Of a stretch of DNA of 64,000 nt, positions 1 to 9,424 are shown piece after piece. The stretch is from a bacterium (GTDB taxonomy: Bacteria > Planctomycetota > UBA1135 > UBA2386): NCBI GenBank assembly GCA_030432695.1, contig JAUILN010000011.1:1-64000 (forward strand), written 5' to 3'. Both the position numbers and the translations under genes were made by a program. Below the pieces are notes generated by a model. It searched no databases. It saw only the letters and a program-made list of their open reading frames with translations, and was not told where the DNA came from. Numbering within the stretch: position 1 is the first letter of the stretch; each line of letters starts with the position of its first letter.

Positions 1-48
1 CGCGCGCTGGCGCGCGCGGGGAACCAGATCCACACCGCAGAGCGGGGA

Positions 49-558
49 TCAGGAATCAGAAGCAGGCGGGCTCAGGAGCCGCGGGCGATGATCGGAATCC
101 CGCGGATTCTGGTGATCGTCGACAGGAAGCGGCTCGCGGTCGCCCGGTCGTCTCTGCAGGACCAACCGATCCCATTGCTGGGCGATGAACCGCCCGGGCT
201 CCCCGCGCATCAACAACCGCCAACTCGTCTGGCCATTCGATCCCAGATGGTCGGAGCCGAGATCATCGACCAACCAGCAGCGAACGACGCCATCCTCACC
301 ACCGCTCACCAGCCGCCGTCCCTCGGAATCGAATTCGAGACGCTGCACCAGGTCCGCGTGCCCGCGGATGGCCACGATCTGGCGCCGGAGACCGTAGAGC
401 CTCACGAAGCCGTCTCCCGCCCCGCTCGCGATCCGGGTCCCGTCGGGAGAGACCGCGACCGCAGCCACGAGACCCCAATGGAAACCGAGCGGGTGGGAGC
501 TACGCGCGCTCGACAGCGGAGTTCGCGTCACCCAACCGGACTTGGAGCCGGACACCAC
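49..558 (-). CDS. Out-of-frame WD40 tail of the upstream kinase
   Basis: This open frame carries two recognisable WD40-type blades (cores VAVSPDGTRIASG and LEFDSEGRRLVSGGEDG) and has no plausible start of its own: its first possible codon is a GTG inside WD40 sequence. It continues the kinase that reads in from position 2614. If one C is removed from the run of four at 565-568, the two frames join into a smooth propeller sequence (DPKG then RFVVSGSKSG). It is therefore best read as the displaced C-terminal end of that protein, split by a one-base frameshift. The last 40 residues or so look unlike WD40 and may be a divergent tail. Whether the shift is a real mutation or a homopolymer sequencing error cannot be told from one sequence. 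Confidence 0.6.
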   Translation of the reverse strand: MVSGSKSGWVTRTPLSSARSSHPLGFHWGLVAAVAVSPDGTRIASGAGDGFVRLYGLRRQIVAIRGHADLVQRLEFDSEGRRLVSGGEDGVVRCWLVDDLGSDHLGSNGQTSWRLLMRGEPGRFIAQQWDRLVLQRRPGDREPLPVDDHQNPRDSDHRPRLLSPPASDS

Positions 559-2614
559 GAACCGCCCCTTTCGGATCGGCGGCGACGGTCGTCACGTCCC
601 GCGTGTGCACCAGCTGGCACCAGTGCTCCTCCGCACTCCAGCGAGCGAGCCATCCGCGCTCGTATCCGGCGACGATGTGGGTCGGCCCGACCGCCGCGAG
701 TGCCGTCACGGCATGGGACTGCGCGCCGAATCGCCCCGGCACCCACGCCTCGCCGCTGCCCCCTTCGACGCGAAGCGAACCATTCCCGTGTCCCGTGACG
801 AGCACTCCATCGTTGCGATACACCAGACGCCGGCAATCGCCGTGCTCGAGCTCCCGCCGTCCCAGCGAACCCGATTCGCAGTCCACCAGGACGACCTGCT
901 CCCCATCCCGGAGAAGGACTGCGACCTGCCTGCCGTCCGGCCGCACGACGACGTCGCGGACCGGGCTCTCCAACGCCCCGACGTCGACCGGTAGCGGTAT
1001 CCAGCGCGGTGCCTCACCGGGTCGCCACAGCCCCAGGTGGCCATCGCCACGAACGAGGGCCACGATCCGCCCTCCGTCCTCGGTCCGGCCCGCCGCTGCT
1101 TGCTTCACGCCCAGCTCCGGTTCCTGCCACTGCAGGGCCTCGTCGTCCTCCACGCCACCGAGCAGGCTCATCGCGTGGGCAACCCGCCCTCCGGCGAACC
1201 CGACCCACTTGCACGTCTGGTCGAGTTCCGGAGTCCGGTAGACGCCATCGTCGCGCTGCAGGCGCGCCGACCGCTGGGTCTGGGCCAGGGTCTCCGCGTT
1301 CCTGTCGAGTTCCAACGCCAACAGCGAGGACACCAGCGCCAAGAGCGGCTCCCGCTCCTGCAGCTCCTCCGCCGCAGCCACGAGTGCACGCCATTGAACA
1401 TCGCCCGTCAGCTGGCGCTGCCGATCCAGCAGCAGCAGGGTACTCCCGAGCCCCAGGACCAGCAGCAGCAACGCGGTCGCTGCCATTGGATGCCGCGTAG
1501 TCCATCGCAACGCCCGACTCGACCAGGATGGTCGCCGCGCGACGATCGGCTCGCCCGCGAGGACCCGTCGCAGATCTTCGGCGAAAGCCTCGGCGCTCGC
1601 GTAACGGCGACCCGGATCGGTGTCCAAGGCAGTGTCGACCACCACCCCGAGGTCCTTGGGCAACGTCCGATCGACCGACAGCAGCGGGACAGCCGGCTCA
1701 CGCAGCGCAGCCAGGAAGCCCTGCGCAGTCACCTCGGCACGAGGCGGGCGTAGGGTCAGGCATTCGAACAGCAGCACACCGAGACCGTGCACGTCGGTCC
1801 GGGCATCGCAGGGTCGCTGCGCCGCCTGTTCGGGCGCCATGTATGCGAACGTGCCCACGATGTCGCCGCTGAGGGTGATCCCGGTCTGGCTGTCGAGTTC
1901 GGTCGCGAGCCCGAAGTCGAGCAGGACCGGCTGCCCATCCGGCCGCACGATCACATTGGCCGGCTTCACATCTCGGTGCACCAGCCGCTGTCGGTGCGCG
2001 TGGTGCAGCGCACGAGCGAGAACCTGTACCATCTCGACCGCGGGCTGCCAGCGCTTGCCACGAGTCGCCGAACCGGAGCCCTCGGCCCATGGCAGGCCTG
2101 GGTGCCCGTCGCGAGCTTCCGCGAACAGTTCCTGCAGGGAGCGCCCCTCGACGAACTGCATGGCGAGGAACAACAGGCCGTCGTCGTTGCCGAGTTCGAC
2201 CACCGAGCAGATGTTCGGATGATCCAGCGCCGAGGCGAGACGGGCTTCGCGAATGAAGCGCAACCGAGCACGCGGCTCGGCCATCCGGTCGGTGCGCACC
2301 AGCTTCAGCGCGACCCGACGGCCGAGTTCGACCTGCCTCGCCGAGAACACCATGCCCATCCCGCCGTGCCCGAGCGCCGACTCGATCTCGTAGCCGCCAA
2401 CCCTGGAACCCGGCCCCAAACCGGCCGAACGAAGCTCCGCAGCATCGTCCGGCTCGATCAGTCCATACGACGCCAGCCTGGCATACATCTGCCGCAGTCG
2501 GCCGGCGAGTTCTGGTCGCGCGGCGCAGACCCGCTCGAGTTCGAGTTCCCGCTCGCCGGACGCCGCTTCGAAGATCCGTTCGAACAGCGCTTCTGCTTCG
2601 CTCTCCTGGCCCAT
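500..2614 (-). CDS. Membrane Ser/Thr protein kinase with WD40 tail (frameshifted)
   Basis: A Hanks-type protein kinase predicted to sit in the inner membrane with its catalytic domain in the cytoplasm. Counting from the possible upstream Met at 2632 (six residues longer), the Gly-rich loop is near 88-93 (GHGGMG), the ATP-binding Lys is K110, the catalytic loop is HRDVKPAN with D221, and DFG has D239. One transmembrane segment lies near 382-402, followed by a helical linker and divergent WD40 blades. All catalytic residues are present. The start at 2614 is preferred because a TATGCT hexamer lies 7 nt upstream, suggesting a leaderless message. The frame ends early: an extra base in a GGGG run (565-568, coding strand) moves the last blades into another frame. 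The gene is divergent from an ECF sigma gene 75 bp away, the usual planctomycete pairing. Confidence 0.88.
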   Translation of the reverse strand: MGQESEAEALFERIFEAASGERELELERVCAARPELAGRLRQMYARLASYGLIEPDDAAELRSAGLGPGSRVGGYEIESALGHGGMGMVFSARQVELGRRVALKLVRTDRMAEPRARLRFIREARLASALDHPNICSVVELGNDDGLLFLAMQFVEGRSLQELFAEARDGHPGLPWAEGSGSATRGKRWQPAVEMVQVLARALHHAHRQRLVHRDVKPANVIVRPDGQPVLLDFGLATELDSQTGITLSGDIVGTFAYMAPEQAAQRPCDARTDVHGLGVLLFECLTLRPPRAEVTAQGFLAALREPAVPLLSVDRTLPKDLGVVVDTALDTDPGRRYASAEAFAEDLRRVLAGEPIVARRPSWSSRALRWTTRHPMAATALLLLVLGLGSTLLLLDRQRQLTGDVQWRALVAAAEELQEREPLLALVSSLLALELDRNAETLAQTQRSARLQRDDGVYRTPELDQTCKWVGFAGGRVAHAMSLLGGVEDDEALQWQEPELGVKQAAAGRTEDGGRIVALVRGDGHLGLWRPGEAPRWIPLPVDVGALESPVRDVVVRPDGRQVAVLLRDGEQVVLVDCESGSLGRRELEHGDCRRLVYRNDGVLVTGHGNGSLRVEGGSGEAWVPGRFGAQSHAVTALAAVGPTHIVAGYERGWLARWSAEEHWCQLVHTRDVTTVAADPKGAVRGVRLQVRLGDANSAVERA

Positions 2615-2621
2615 GGGCGGG

Positions 2622-2627
2622 AGCATA
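2622..2627 (-). promoter_or_regulatory. Candidate -10 hexamer TATGCT, leaderless kinase mRNA
   Basis: TATGCT ends 7 nt before the ATG at 2614 and no Shine-Dalgarno lies between. A start of transcription at or beside the ATG would follow. It is one of nine such sites in the window. Confidence 0.4.
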
Positions 2628-2663
2628 TGCAACCCGGGCGCACACGACGTGAACGGGCCTCGC

Positions 2664-2669
2664 TATCAT
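2664..2669 (+). promoter_or_regulatory. Candidate -10 hexamer TATCAT upstream of ECF sigma gene
   Basis: TATCAT lies 20 nt before the ATG at 2690, leaving room for the AGGAG ribosome site at 2673-2677. This gene therefore looks leadered, unlike the divergent kinase. No convincing -35 box is visible. Confidence 0.3.
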
Positions 2670-2689
2670 GCGCAGGAGAGCAGCGAGAG

Positions 2690-3280
2690 ATGAGCGACTC
2701 CGAACACAGCGCGAATCCACCCGAGCCTGACGATCAGCCCGACCTGCAGGACCTCCTCGTCGAACACCTGCCTGCTCTGCGCGGGTTCGTGCGGCTGCGC
2801 GTCGGCCCCGAGCTGCGGCGACTCGAGTCCGAGTCGGACTTCGTCCAAGACGTCTGCATTCGCTTGCTCCGACAGCGGAACAACTTCGAGTTCCGGGATG
2901 AGGCAGCATTCCGGAACTGGCTCTACGGCGGAGTCCTGAACGAGATCTCGCAACGCGGCCGCTATTGGCGAGCGGCGCGGCGCGACGCCCGCCGGACGGA
3001 CTCACCCACCGAGTCGGACCCGGGCATGGAACGCCTGGTCGGAACCTACTCCACCGCGTTCGCGCCCGACCGCGCCGCCATGCGCCTGGAGGATGTCGCA
3101 AAGCTGGAAGCCGCTATCGATCAGCTCGACGGAGTCGCCCGCGAGATCCTCACCCTGCACAAGTTCGTGGGTCTACCGTACTCGGAGATCGCCGCACGGG
3201 TCGGCAAGTCGGAAGGAGCCTGCCGCCAGATCCAGAACCGGGCCTTGGCCCAACTGGCGAACCTCCTGGCGAAGGAGTAG
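2690..3280 (+). CDS. ECF-type RNA polymerase sigma factor
   Basis: A 196-residue sigma factor of the extracytoplasmic-function class, which directs RNA polymerase to alternative promoters. Region 2 covers about residues 20-90, with the core-binding stretch SESDFVQDVCIRLLRQ. Region 4 covers about 135-190 and contains the helix-turn-helix YSEIAARVGKSEGACRQIQ. The ATG at 2690 was chosen because AGGAG lies about 12 nt upstream and because the conserved part starts shortly after it; the longer open frame through the upstream kinase is antisense noise. No anti-sigma gene is adjacent. The divergent kinase is the obvious partner, and kinase-linked ECF groups are typical of Planctomycetota. Regulation by phosphorylation of this sigma is inference. 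Confidence 0.9.
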   Translation: MSDSEHSANPPEPDDQPDLQDLLVEHLPALRGFVRLRVGPELRRLESESDFVQDVCIRLLRQRNNFEFRDEAAFRNWLYGGVLNEISQRGRYWRAARRDARRTDSPTESDPGMERLVGTYSTAFAPDRAAMRLEDVAKLEAAIDQLDGVAREILTLHKFVGLPYSEIAARVGKSEGACRQIQNRALAQLANLLAKE

Positions 3281-3309
3281 GCGACCAGCGAGCGAACACG
3301 CGACCGCAC

Positions 3310-5466
3310 TCACCGAGTCGCCGCATCCCCCCCCGACCGCTCCGCCACTTCAACCAGGAACTCACTCTCCAGGCCGATCGCGATGGTATGAATCCGGGCG
3401 CAGCGCTCCAGGTTCCACTTGGCGATCTGCCGTGCCAGCAACTCCGGCTCGGTGATCTCACCGACCGAAGGCTGGCCGTCGGAGAGCAGATAGACGGTGT
3501 CGACGTCGGCGACGGCCAAGGCATCCCGCATCGCGTCGTGGACGTTGGTGCCGCCACCGGCGGTCAGCCCCTTCACGAACCGCTCGAAGTCGGCGCGGGT
3601 GTCGTCGTCGACCGGCTCGAGACCGCCGGCCCACGAACGCGCACCGTCGCTGAACGCCACCAGGTCCACCGAGGTGGTGGGCGTCAGGCGGGCGATGACC
3701 TGCAGCAGTGCCTGCTTGGCCAGATCGAGCCGCGTGTCGCCCTTGGTGTTGGCCTGCTCGGCCATGCTACCGGACACGTCGACGACGAAGACGATCCGCT
3801 CGCTCTCGATCGGCATGCCGTAGTAGGTCAGCACGCCGTCGGCCGCCGCGGCGCGCTCCGAACCCGAGGCCTCCGCCACCCGCTCCGGCAGCTCGAACGA
3901 CTCCCCAGAACTCTCCCACCAGCGTTCCCAGTAGTCGGCCTTGCCGTAGCTCTTGCCGGTGAGCCGTGTCAGCACCCGCTGCAGGTCGGCCTGCAGTCGC
4001 CGACGTTCGGCGCCCGCGAACGCCTCGATGAGCCGGGGCACCGAATCGCGGTGTGGCACGCGGCCGCAGGACTCCGCCGCACCACTGACTTCACGCCAGT
4101 CGCCAGAGCCGAGCAGCTCCCAGGCCTGCGCCAGCATGTCGCGGTCACCGAGTTCCGCGAGGACCTCGAGGAGCTGCAGGTTCAGCGGCACCTCCGCTTC
4201 GGTCAGCCAGCCGCGCAACACCGCCTGCCAGCGCGCGCGCTGCTCGGGACCCGCACCCGCGTCGGCACCCCGGAACTCCACCAGCAGCTCGCTACGCAGC
4301 TCCGGCGGACACTGCGGCAGCAGGTCTATCAGCCGGTCGAAGCGGTCGGGCACCGCGTCGGCCGACACGCGACGCAGGGCTTCAAGGCGGACCTCTACGT
4401 CGCGATGGTCCAGCGCCTTGGAGAGCGTTTCGTCGAGCGCCTGCCACACGCCTTCGTGCGGGCTGGCGATCCAGCCGGCCAGCACCTGCATCCAGAACGC
4501 GCGGGCCGTCGCGTCGTCGGTGGCGAACAGGAACCCGTCGAGTTCCTGGGCGACGGCGAGGCCGGTGGTGCCCGACAGCAGCGCCAGCTCCTGCGCGAGC
4601 ATCCCGGGCCGGGCACCGATCAGTTCGAGGATCATCTCGGCCCGCTCGCCCCGCGCCCGCTTCGTCCAAGCCGAGCACAGCGCCGCAGCCAACCGCGCCT
4701 GCCGGGGCGCCGTGGCCCGCATCTCGTCATCGGCCAACGCGACCGTCAAGGCATCGAGTGCATCACCGGTCATCGACTTCTGATCGCTCGCACACAGCGC
4801 GAGCACGTGCCCGCGGGCGTCGGGATCGGCGTGGTCCAGGTGCTTGCCGAGCCAGCGCCGGAGCTTCGCGTCGACCGGGTAGTGGCGGAGCGGTTCGAGG
4901 AACACCCGCTGCTCCTCTTGCTTCGCGTCCTCCAGACCTTCGAACAGCGTCGCTGCGGCCCGCTCCGGGTCCACGGAGTAGCGCAGCACCCACAGCGCCA
5001 CGTCGCGCACCTTTCCGGTCTCACCCAACGCCTCGCCGAGCACCCGGAAGCCGCTGGAGCCCTGGTTCATCAGGCCGTAGCCGATCGCGTAGCGCTCGCC
5101 ATCGGTGGTCGCCGGCTCGGCCCACTGCGCCTTCAGGATCTTCAGTGCACCGGCATTCGCGGAGCGACCGAGCAGGCCGAGGAGCGCGTGCCGCAGCTCG
5201 GTCGCCTCGGGCGCCGTGCGCTCGGCCGCGTCGAGGCCATTCCACAACGACAGCACCACGCGCTGCACCTCCTTCTCGGGGAAGCCGCCGAGCTGCTGCA
5301 CCGCCTCGACCCGCTGCGCGGCCGGCAGCGACTTTTCGGCCTTCAGCCGCTCGACGACCTCCTCGAGACTCTGCGGAGTCTGCGCCGGCAGAACGGCCAC
5401 ACCCATCACCGCCAGCAGGGCCCGGAGCAACGATCGAATCAGGTTCTCCTTCACGCACCCGATCAT
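3310..5466 (-). CDS. Secreted HEAT-like repeat protein with C-terminal VWA domain
   Basis: A 718-residue protein with an N-terminal hydrophobic signal (about residues 8-28, ending in LPAQ), then about 500 residues of alpha-helical repeats resembling HEAT-type scaffolds (recurring leucine-rich helix pairs), and a von Willebrand factor A domain at the C-terminus. The metal-ion-dependent adhesion site is intact: DVSGS at 563-567, a Thr in the GGGTN loop near 640, and Asp in LLSDG near 663. VWA domains bind protein ligands through the metal; with a repeat scaffold this suggests an exported or periplasmic adaptor. It lies between the first two kinase/sigma pairs, ending 29 bp from the end of the first sigma gene (convergent) and starting 40 bp from the end of the second kinase. 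Its partner is unknown. Confidence 0.85.
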   Translation of the reverse strand: MIGCVKENLIRSLLRALLAVMGVAVLPAQTPQSLEEVVERLKAEKSLPAAQRVEAVQQLGGFPEKEVQRVVLSLWNGLDAAERTAPEATELRHALLGLLGRSANAGALKILKAQWAEPATTDGERYAIGYGLMNQGSSGFRVLGEALGETGKVRDVALWVLRYSVDPERAAATLFEGLEDAKQEEQRVFLEPLRHYPVDAKLRRWLGKHLDHADPDARGHVLALCASDQKSMTGDALDALTVALADDEMRATAPRQARLAAALCSAWTKRARGERAEMILELIGARPGMLAQELALLSGTTGLAVAQELDGFLFATDDATARAFWMQVLAGWIASPHEGVWQALDETLSKALDHRDVEVRLEALRRVSADAVPDRFDRLIDLLPQCPPELRSELLVEFRGADAGAGPEQRARWQAVLRGWLTEAEVPLNLQLLEVLAELGDRDMLAQAWELLGSGDWREVSGAAESCGRVPHRDSVPRLIEAFAGAERRRLQADLQRVLTRLTGKSYGKADYWERWWESSGESFELPERVAEASGSERAAAADGVLTYYGMPIESERIVFVVDVSGSMAEQANTKGDTRLDLAKQALLQVIARLTPTTSVDLVAFSDGARSWAGGLEPVDDDTRADFERFVKGLTAGGGTNVHDAMRDALAVADVDTVYLLSDGQPSVGEITEPELLARQIAKWNLERCARIHTIAIGLESEFLVEVAERSGGDAATR

Positions 5467-5506
5467 CCCGCGGACGCCCGCGGCCGACCAGCCGTACCCC
5501 CTCCGT

Positions 5507-8500
5507 TCACCGCGGACGCGCGTCCCAGACCCGCAGCTCGCCGTCCTGGCTCAGCGACGCGAGCTGCTGCCCGTCAGGACTCCAGGCGACCGCCACCACG
5601 TCCTCGTCGTGGGCCATCGCCAGCACCTCCTCGCGCGAGTCGGGGTCGAAGATCCGCACCTTGCGGTCACGACCGCCCGACGCGATGCGGGTGCCGTCCG
5701 GGCTCCAGTCGACGCACGAAGCGCGGCCTGCATGCCCGAGCAACGTGACCCACTCTTCCGGTTCGACCCCGACTCCGAACTCCAGGGTCTTGTGCTGGTG
5801 GGCGAACGCGCGCCGGTCGGTCGGCGCGTGCCACGCGATCGCCGTGGGCCGCGGCAACACGCGCAGCCTGCGGGCGTCGTCGAGGCCGAGACCGATCCGC
5901 CACTCCTCGTTGCTCCAGCCCACGAAGTGCAGCGCGTCCCCGCGCGGGTCCCAAGCCATCACGTTGATGTTGCCGATCTCCACCTGGTGGGGTTCGGCGC
6001 CCGCGACCGGATCCCAGAGTGCCAGCGTGCCCCTGCCGACGATCGCCAGCAGCGTTCCGCCCGGCTGCCAGCACATCGCGTGCGACCCAGGATCGCCGAG
6101 ATCGCGACGCGTCACCTCGGCACCGGTCACGACATCCACGATCGCCACATCCCGGCCCTGCCGAACCGCCAGGAAGCGCCCATCGTCGCGAAGTCGCGGC
6201 ACGTAGCCGTCGAACCGGGCCTCGATGTCACCATCGACCGCGTCGACGATCCGGCACACGCGGTCGCTGCCGACCACCAGCCGCTCGCCATCCGGCATCC
6301 AGGCCAGCGAGCCGCCTGGCAGATTCTCGCCCCGGGGCGGCAGCAGCATGCGCACCGCCGACGGACGGTCCGTGTCCCAGAGCCGCAGGTGCCCGCCGTA
6401 GCTCGCGAGATGGCGGCCGTCGGGCGACCACGCCAAGGCATGCATCGGCTCCGTGTCGACGCCCACCGGCGTGACGGTTCCGGACTCGGGATCGAGGACC
6501 CGCAACGCGCCCGACATCGTGCCGAACGCCACCTTGCGACCGTCGGCGCGCCACTCCAACGTCTCGATCGCCTGCGCGTCGGCGCGGAACTCTCGGACCA
6601 TCTCCCGCCGATCCATGTCGAACAGACTGATCCGGCCGTCCCGCGCGCCGAACGCGAACACCGCAGCCCCCGGGTGCCACCGCAGCGACATCCCCCCCCC
6701 GTAGCCCTCGAAGAAGTGGACCCGCTCGAACGCGCCGGTCTCGTGGACGGCGATTCCCCGTTCCGTCTCGGTGGTCACCGCGAACGCCAGGAAGCGCCCA
6801 TCGGCAGAGAACTCGACGACCCGCCGCGGGTCGCTGTTCCGCGCTGCGAGCAGAATGCGCTCTTCGAGCGCGAGCCGCCCATCCCGCTCGACCAGGTCGA
6901 TCACCAACACGTCGAAGTCGTAGTCGCTACCGGGGCGCCGGCTATGAACCGCGATGCGGCTCCCACGCGGATCCCAGGCGCCATGGCCCACGATGTCCCG
7001 CGTCTCGAGTGCGGCGAGCACCTCGCCGGACTCCGCATCGGCGATGTGCACCACGCGTTGACTCCGCATCTCCGTGGCGAGTACGAGTCGCCCGTCCGCC
7101 GACCAGTGGGCGTGGATCCCGACCTCGGCCCTGCGCAACGGCACCGTTCCAGCGAACGGGTCGATCGCCACCCGCGTGAAGCCCTTCACGAACTCGCCCT
7201 GTTCGTCGAGCGACCGACCGACGCACTCCAGCCACCGGTGCCACGACAGCGGTTTCGGCTGGTGAAGCCCCGGAATCGCCAGCGGCGGCGCCTGCCAGCA
7301 GGCCGACGAGAGCAGGTGCCACTCGAATCCTCGCAGGTCGTCCTCGCCCGCGCGCGGAACCCACCGATCGAGGATGGGCAACACGCGCTCCCGACCGGTT
7401 CCCGCATCCAGCACGTCGGCAGCCAACCGCATCTCGGCCCGATACAGGCTGGCCCGGTAGTCACGTGCGAGCGCCTGTTCCCGACCGGCGATCTGCTCGG
7501 CCTCCGCCGCGTAGGAGACCGTTCCGACCAGGCCGAGCGACAACGCCACGAGCGTCGCCAGGACGCCGCCGACCAGGGGACGGTTGCGTTGCGCGAAGCG
7601 CTTGAGCTGATAGAGCGACGACGCAGGTCGCGCGCGCACCGGTTCGGCGGCGAGGATGCGCCGCAGGTCGTCGGCGAGGTCTGCGGCGGTGTGATAGCGC
7701 GCGTCGCGGTCCTTGGCGAGCGCCTTGGCCACCACGGTCTCGACGTCACCCCGATAGCGGCGGTCGATCTTGCCAAGTGCCGGCGCATCGACGTCGCGAA
7801 CGATCCGACCGATCTCTGTCAGCGAACGGCCGACGAACTCGAACGGCAGGCGGCCGGCCAACAACTGGAACAGCATCACGCCGAGGCCGTACACGTCGAC
7901 GCGTGCATCGAGCCGCTGCCCTGCTCCGGTCACCTGCTCGGGACTCATGTAGGGCAGGGTGCCGAGCATCTGCCCGGTGCTGGTGCGCACCGTGGCCACG
8001 TCGAGTTCCGCAGCGGTGACCCGCGCGATCCCGAAGTCGAGGACCTTCGGCCGCGCTCGCGATCCATCGCTCCCCGCCCGCGCCACCAACACGTTCGCCG
8101 GCTTCAGGTCGCGGTGGATCACCCCTCTGTCGTGGGCATGCTGCACCGCATCGCAGACCTCGGCGAGCAGCGCCAGGCGCTCTCCCAGCTCGAGTCCCTC
8201 GGCTTCGGCGAACTCGGTGAGCGGCGCGCCATCGACGAGTTCCATCGCCACGAACGGCAGATCGCCGTAGCCGAAGTCGCAATTCCCCGCCTCGTAGATC
8301 CGCGCGATACCCTGATGCTCGAGCAATCCGAGCACCTCGGCCTCGCGGACGAAGCGCCGCAAGGTATCGCCGCGCGCCGCGCCGCCGGGGTTGAGGACCT
8401 TCACCGCGACCTCGCGCCGCGGCCGCTCCTGGCGCGCCCGGTAGACCACGCCAGTCCCGCCGGTACCGAGCAGCTCCAGGATCTCGTAGTGGCCGATGCG

Positions 8501-8710
8501 CTTCGGCATCGCCAGGTCCCGGACGTCGTCGGCCAACGCCGGCGGCGCGGCGTCGTGGTGCATCAGCAGCTCCGCGACCTCGACCCGCAGCTCCGGCCGG
8601 TCGGCACAAGCGCGATCGAGGTAGAGCTCCCGTTCCGCGCCGTCCAGTTCGAGAGCGCCGAGGAAGACCTCGCGCAACTCGTCGATCGGACGGTTCTGGG
8701 AATGGTCCAT
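5507..8710 (-). CDS. Membrane Ser/Thr protein kinase with WD40 propeller
   Basis: A 1067-residue Hanks-type kinase. An N-terminal helical segment (1-70) precedes the catalytic domain: Gly-rich loop GTGGTG (82-87), ATP Lys K104, catalytic loop HRDLKPAN with D201, DFG with D225, and the activation segment YMSPEQ near 254-259. A single transmembrane helix lies near 379-400. The outer half, from about 560 to the end, is made of WD40 blades, with the motif pair SPDGTRIASGGRDRKVRIFD and SPDGQQLASLSQDGELRVWD at the end closing the propeller. The catalytic part should be cytoplasmic and the propeller extracytoplasmic, consistent with a receptor-like role. It is divergent from an ECF sigma gene, with 126 bp between the two starts. 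No Shine-Dalgarno is obvious at this start. Confidence 0.92.
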   Translation of the reverse strand: MDHSQNRPIDELREVFLGALELDGAERELYLDRACADRPELRVEVAELLMHHDAAPPALADDVRDLAMPKRIGHYEILELLGTGGTGVVYRARQERPRREVAVKVLNPGGAARGDTLRRFVREAEVLGLLEHQGIARIYEAGNCDFGYGDLPFVAMELVDGAPLTEFAEAEGLELGERLALLAEVCDAVQHAHDRGVIHRDLKPANVLVARAGSDGSRARPKVLDFGIARVTAAELDVATVRTSTGQMLGTLPYMSPEQVTGAGQRLDARVDVYGLGVMLFQLLAGRLPFEFVGRSLTEIGRIVRDVDAPALGKIDRRYRGDVETVVAKALAKDRDARYHTAADLADDLRRILAAEPVRARPASSLYQLKRFAQRNRPLVGGVLATLVALSLGLVGTVSYAAEAEQIAGREQALARDYRASLYRAEMRLAADVLDAGTGRERVLPILDRWVPRAGEDDLRGFEWHLLSSACWQAPPLAIPGLHQPKPLSWHRWLECVGRSLDEQGEFVKGFTRVAIDPFAGTVPLRRAEVGIHAHWSADGRLVLATEMRSQRVVHIADAESGEVLAALETRDIVGHGAWDPRGSRIAVHSRRPGSDYDFDVLVIDLVERDGRLALEERILLAARNSDPRRVVEFSADGRFLAFAVTTETERGIAVHETGAFERVHFFEGYGGGMSLRWHPGAAVFAFGARDGRISLFDMDRREMVREFRADAQAIETLEWRADGRKVAFGTMSGALRVLDPESGTVTPVGVDTEPMHALAWSPDGRHLASYGGHLRLWDTDRPSAVRMLLPPRGENLPGGSLAWMPDGERLVVGSDRVCRIVDAVDGDIEARFDGYVPRLRDDGRFLAVRQGRDVAIVDVVTGAEVTRRDLGDPGSHAMCWQPGGTLLAIVGRGTLALWDPVAGAEPHQVEIGNINVMAWDPRGDALHFVGWSNEEWRIGLGLDDARRLRVLPRPTAIAWHAPTDRRAFAHQHKTLEFGVGVEPEEWVTLLGHAGRASCVDWSPDGTRIASGGRDRKVRIFDPDSREEVLAMAHDEDVVAVAWSPDGQQLASLSQDGELRVWDARPR

Positions 8711-8824
8711 GAGCGTTCAACGAAAGCACGGCAATGCGCCAGGGCGGACACGGGGGCTCCCGAAGATGTCCGCGCGCGTCCTGTCTTCCGCGAGGGATTG
8801 CCCGGACAGCCGACTGCCGTAGCT

Positions 8825-8830
8825 TAGACA
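8825..8830 (+). promoter_or_regulatory. Candidate -10 hexamer TAGACA, leaderless ECF sigma mRNA
   Basis: TAGACA ends 6 nt before the ATG at 8837, with no ribosome site between. A TTGCCC at 8798-8803 is a possible but badly spaced -35 element. Confidence 0.4.
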
Positions 8831-8836
8831 TCGTCG

Positions 8837-9424
8837 ATGAGCGAGCACGACCGAGCAACCACCCTGCTGCAGTCCTACTGCGCAGGAACCGAACAGGCCG
8901 CCGAGGATTTGTTGCCTCTGGTCTACTCGGAGCTTCGTCGGCTCGCCGCCGCCTCGCTGCGCTCCGAGCGTGCCGACCACACCATGCAGGCGACCGAACT
9001 GGTCCACGAGGCCTGGCTCCGGTTGATCGACGAGGCACGGGCAACCGCCGCGGATCCCGATGCCCGGCAACGCTTCGTCGCCCTGTCCTCGCGGGTCATG
9101 CGCCAGGTCCTGATCGACCACGCCCGCAAGCGCAGCGCGGTGAAGCGCGGCAGCGGCCGCCAGGAGGTCACCCTCCACGAGTGGATCCCAGGCACCGGGC
9201 CGCGCGGCACCGCGGTCCTCGATCTGGAGTCGGCGCTTCAAGATCTCGAGCACCGAGACGCGCACCTCGCTCGCGTCGCGGAGATGCGGCTCCTAGGCGG
9301 ACTCTCGCTGGAGGAGATCGCGGCCTTGATGGGCGTCTCGCACTCGAAGATCAAGGGTGACTGGAGCCTCGCGCGCGCCATGCTCGCACGTTCGCTGAAC
9401 TCGCTGCGCGACCAGGACGACTGA
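8837..9424 (+). CDS. ECF sigma factor of the TIGR02999 type
   Basis: A 195-residue sigma factor. The order of motifs fits the TIGR02999-like ECF family common in Planctomycetota: LLPLVYSELRRLAAASL near the N-terminus, then TELVHEAWLRLID (region 2.1-2.2), SRVMRQVLIDHARKRSAVKRG (region 2.3-2.4), and a C-terminal helix-turn-helix SLEEIAALMGVSHSKIKGDW (region 4.2). The ATG is preceded only by a TAGACA hexamer 6 nt away, so the message is probably leaderless. It is divergent from the WD40 kinase at 5507-8710 and lies 145 bp upstream of the LamG gene on the same strand. Pairing with the kinase is inferred from position and from the same arrangement elsewhere in this window. Confidence 0.92.
   Translation: MSEHDRATTLLQSYCAGTEQAAEDLLPLVYSELRRLAAASLRSERADHTMQATELVHEAWLRLIDEARATAADPDARQRFVALSSRVMRQVLIDHARKRSAVKRGSGRQEVTLHEWIPGTGPRGTAVLDLESALQDLEHRDAHLARVAEMRLLGGLSLEEIAALMGVSHSKIKGDWSLARAMLARSLNSLRDQDD

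Noticed and set aside
5105..8827. A 1240-codon plus-strand open frame
   Set aside because: It is antisense to the second kinase and VWA genes and gives a His/Arg/Pro-rich translation without domains.
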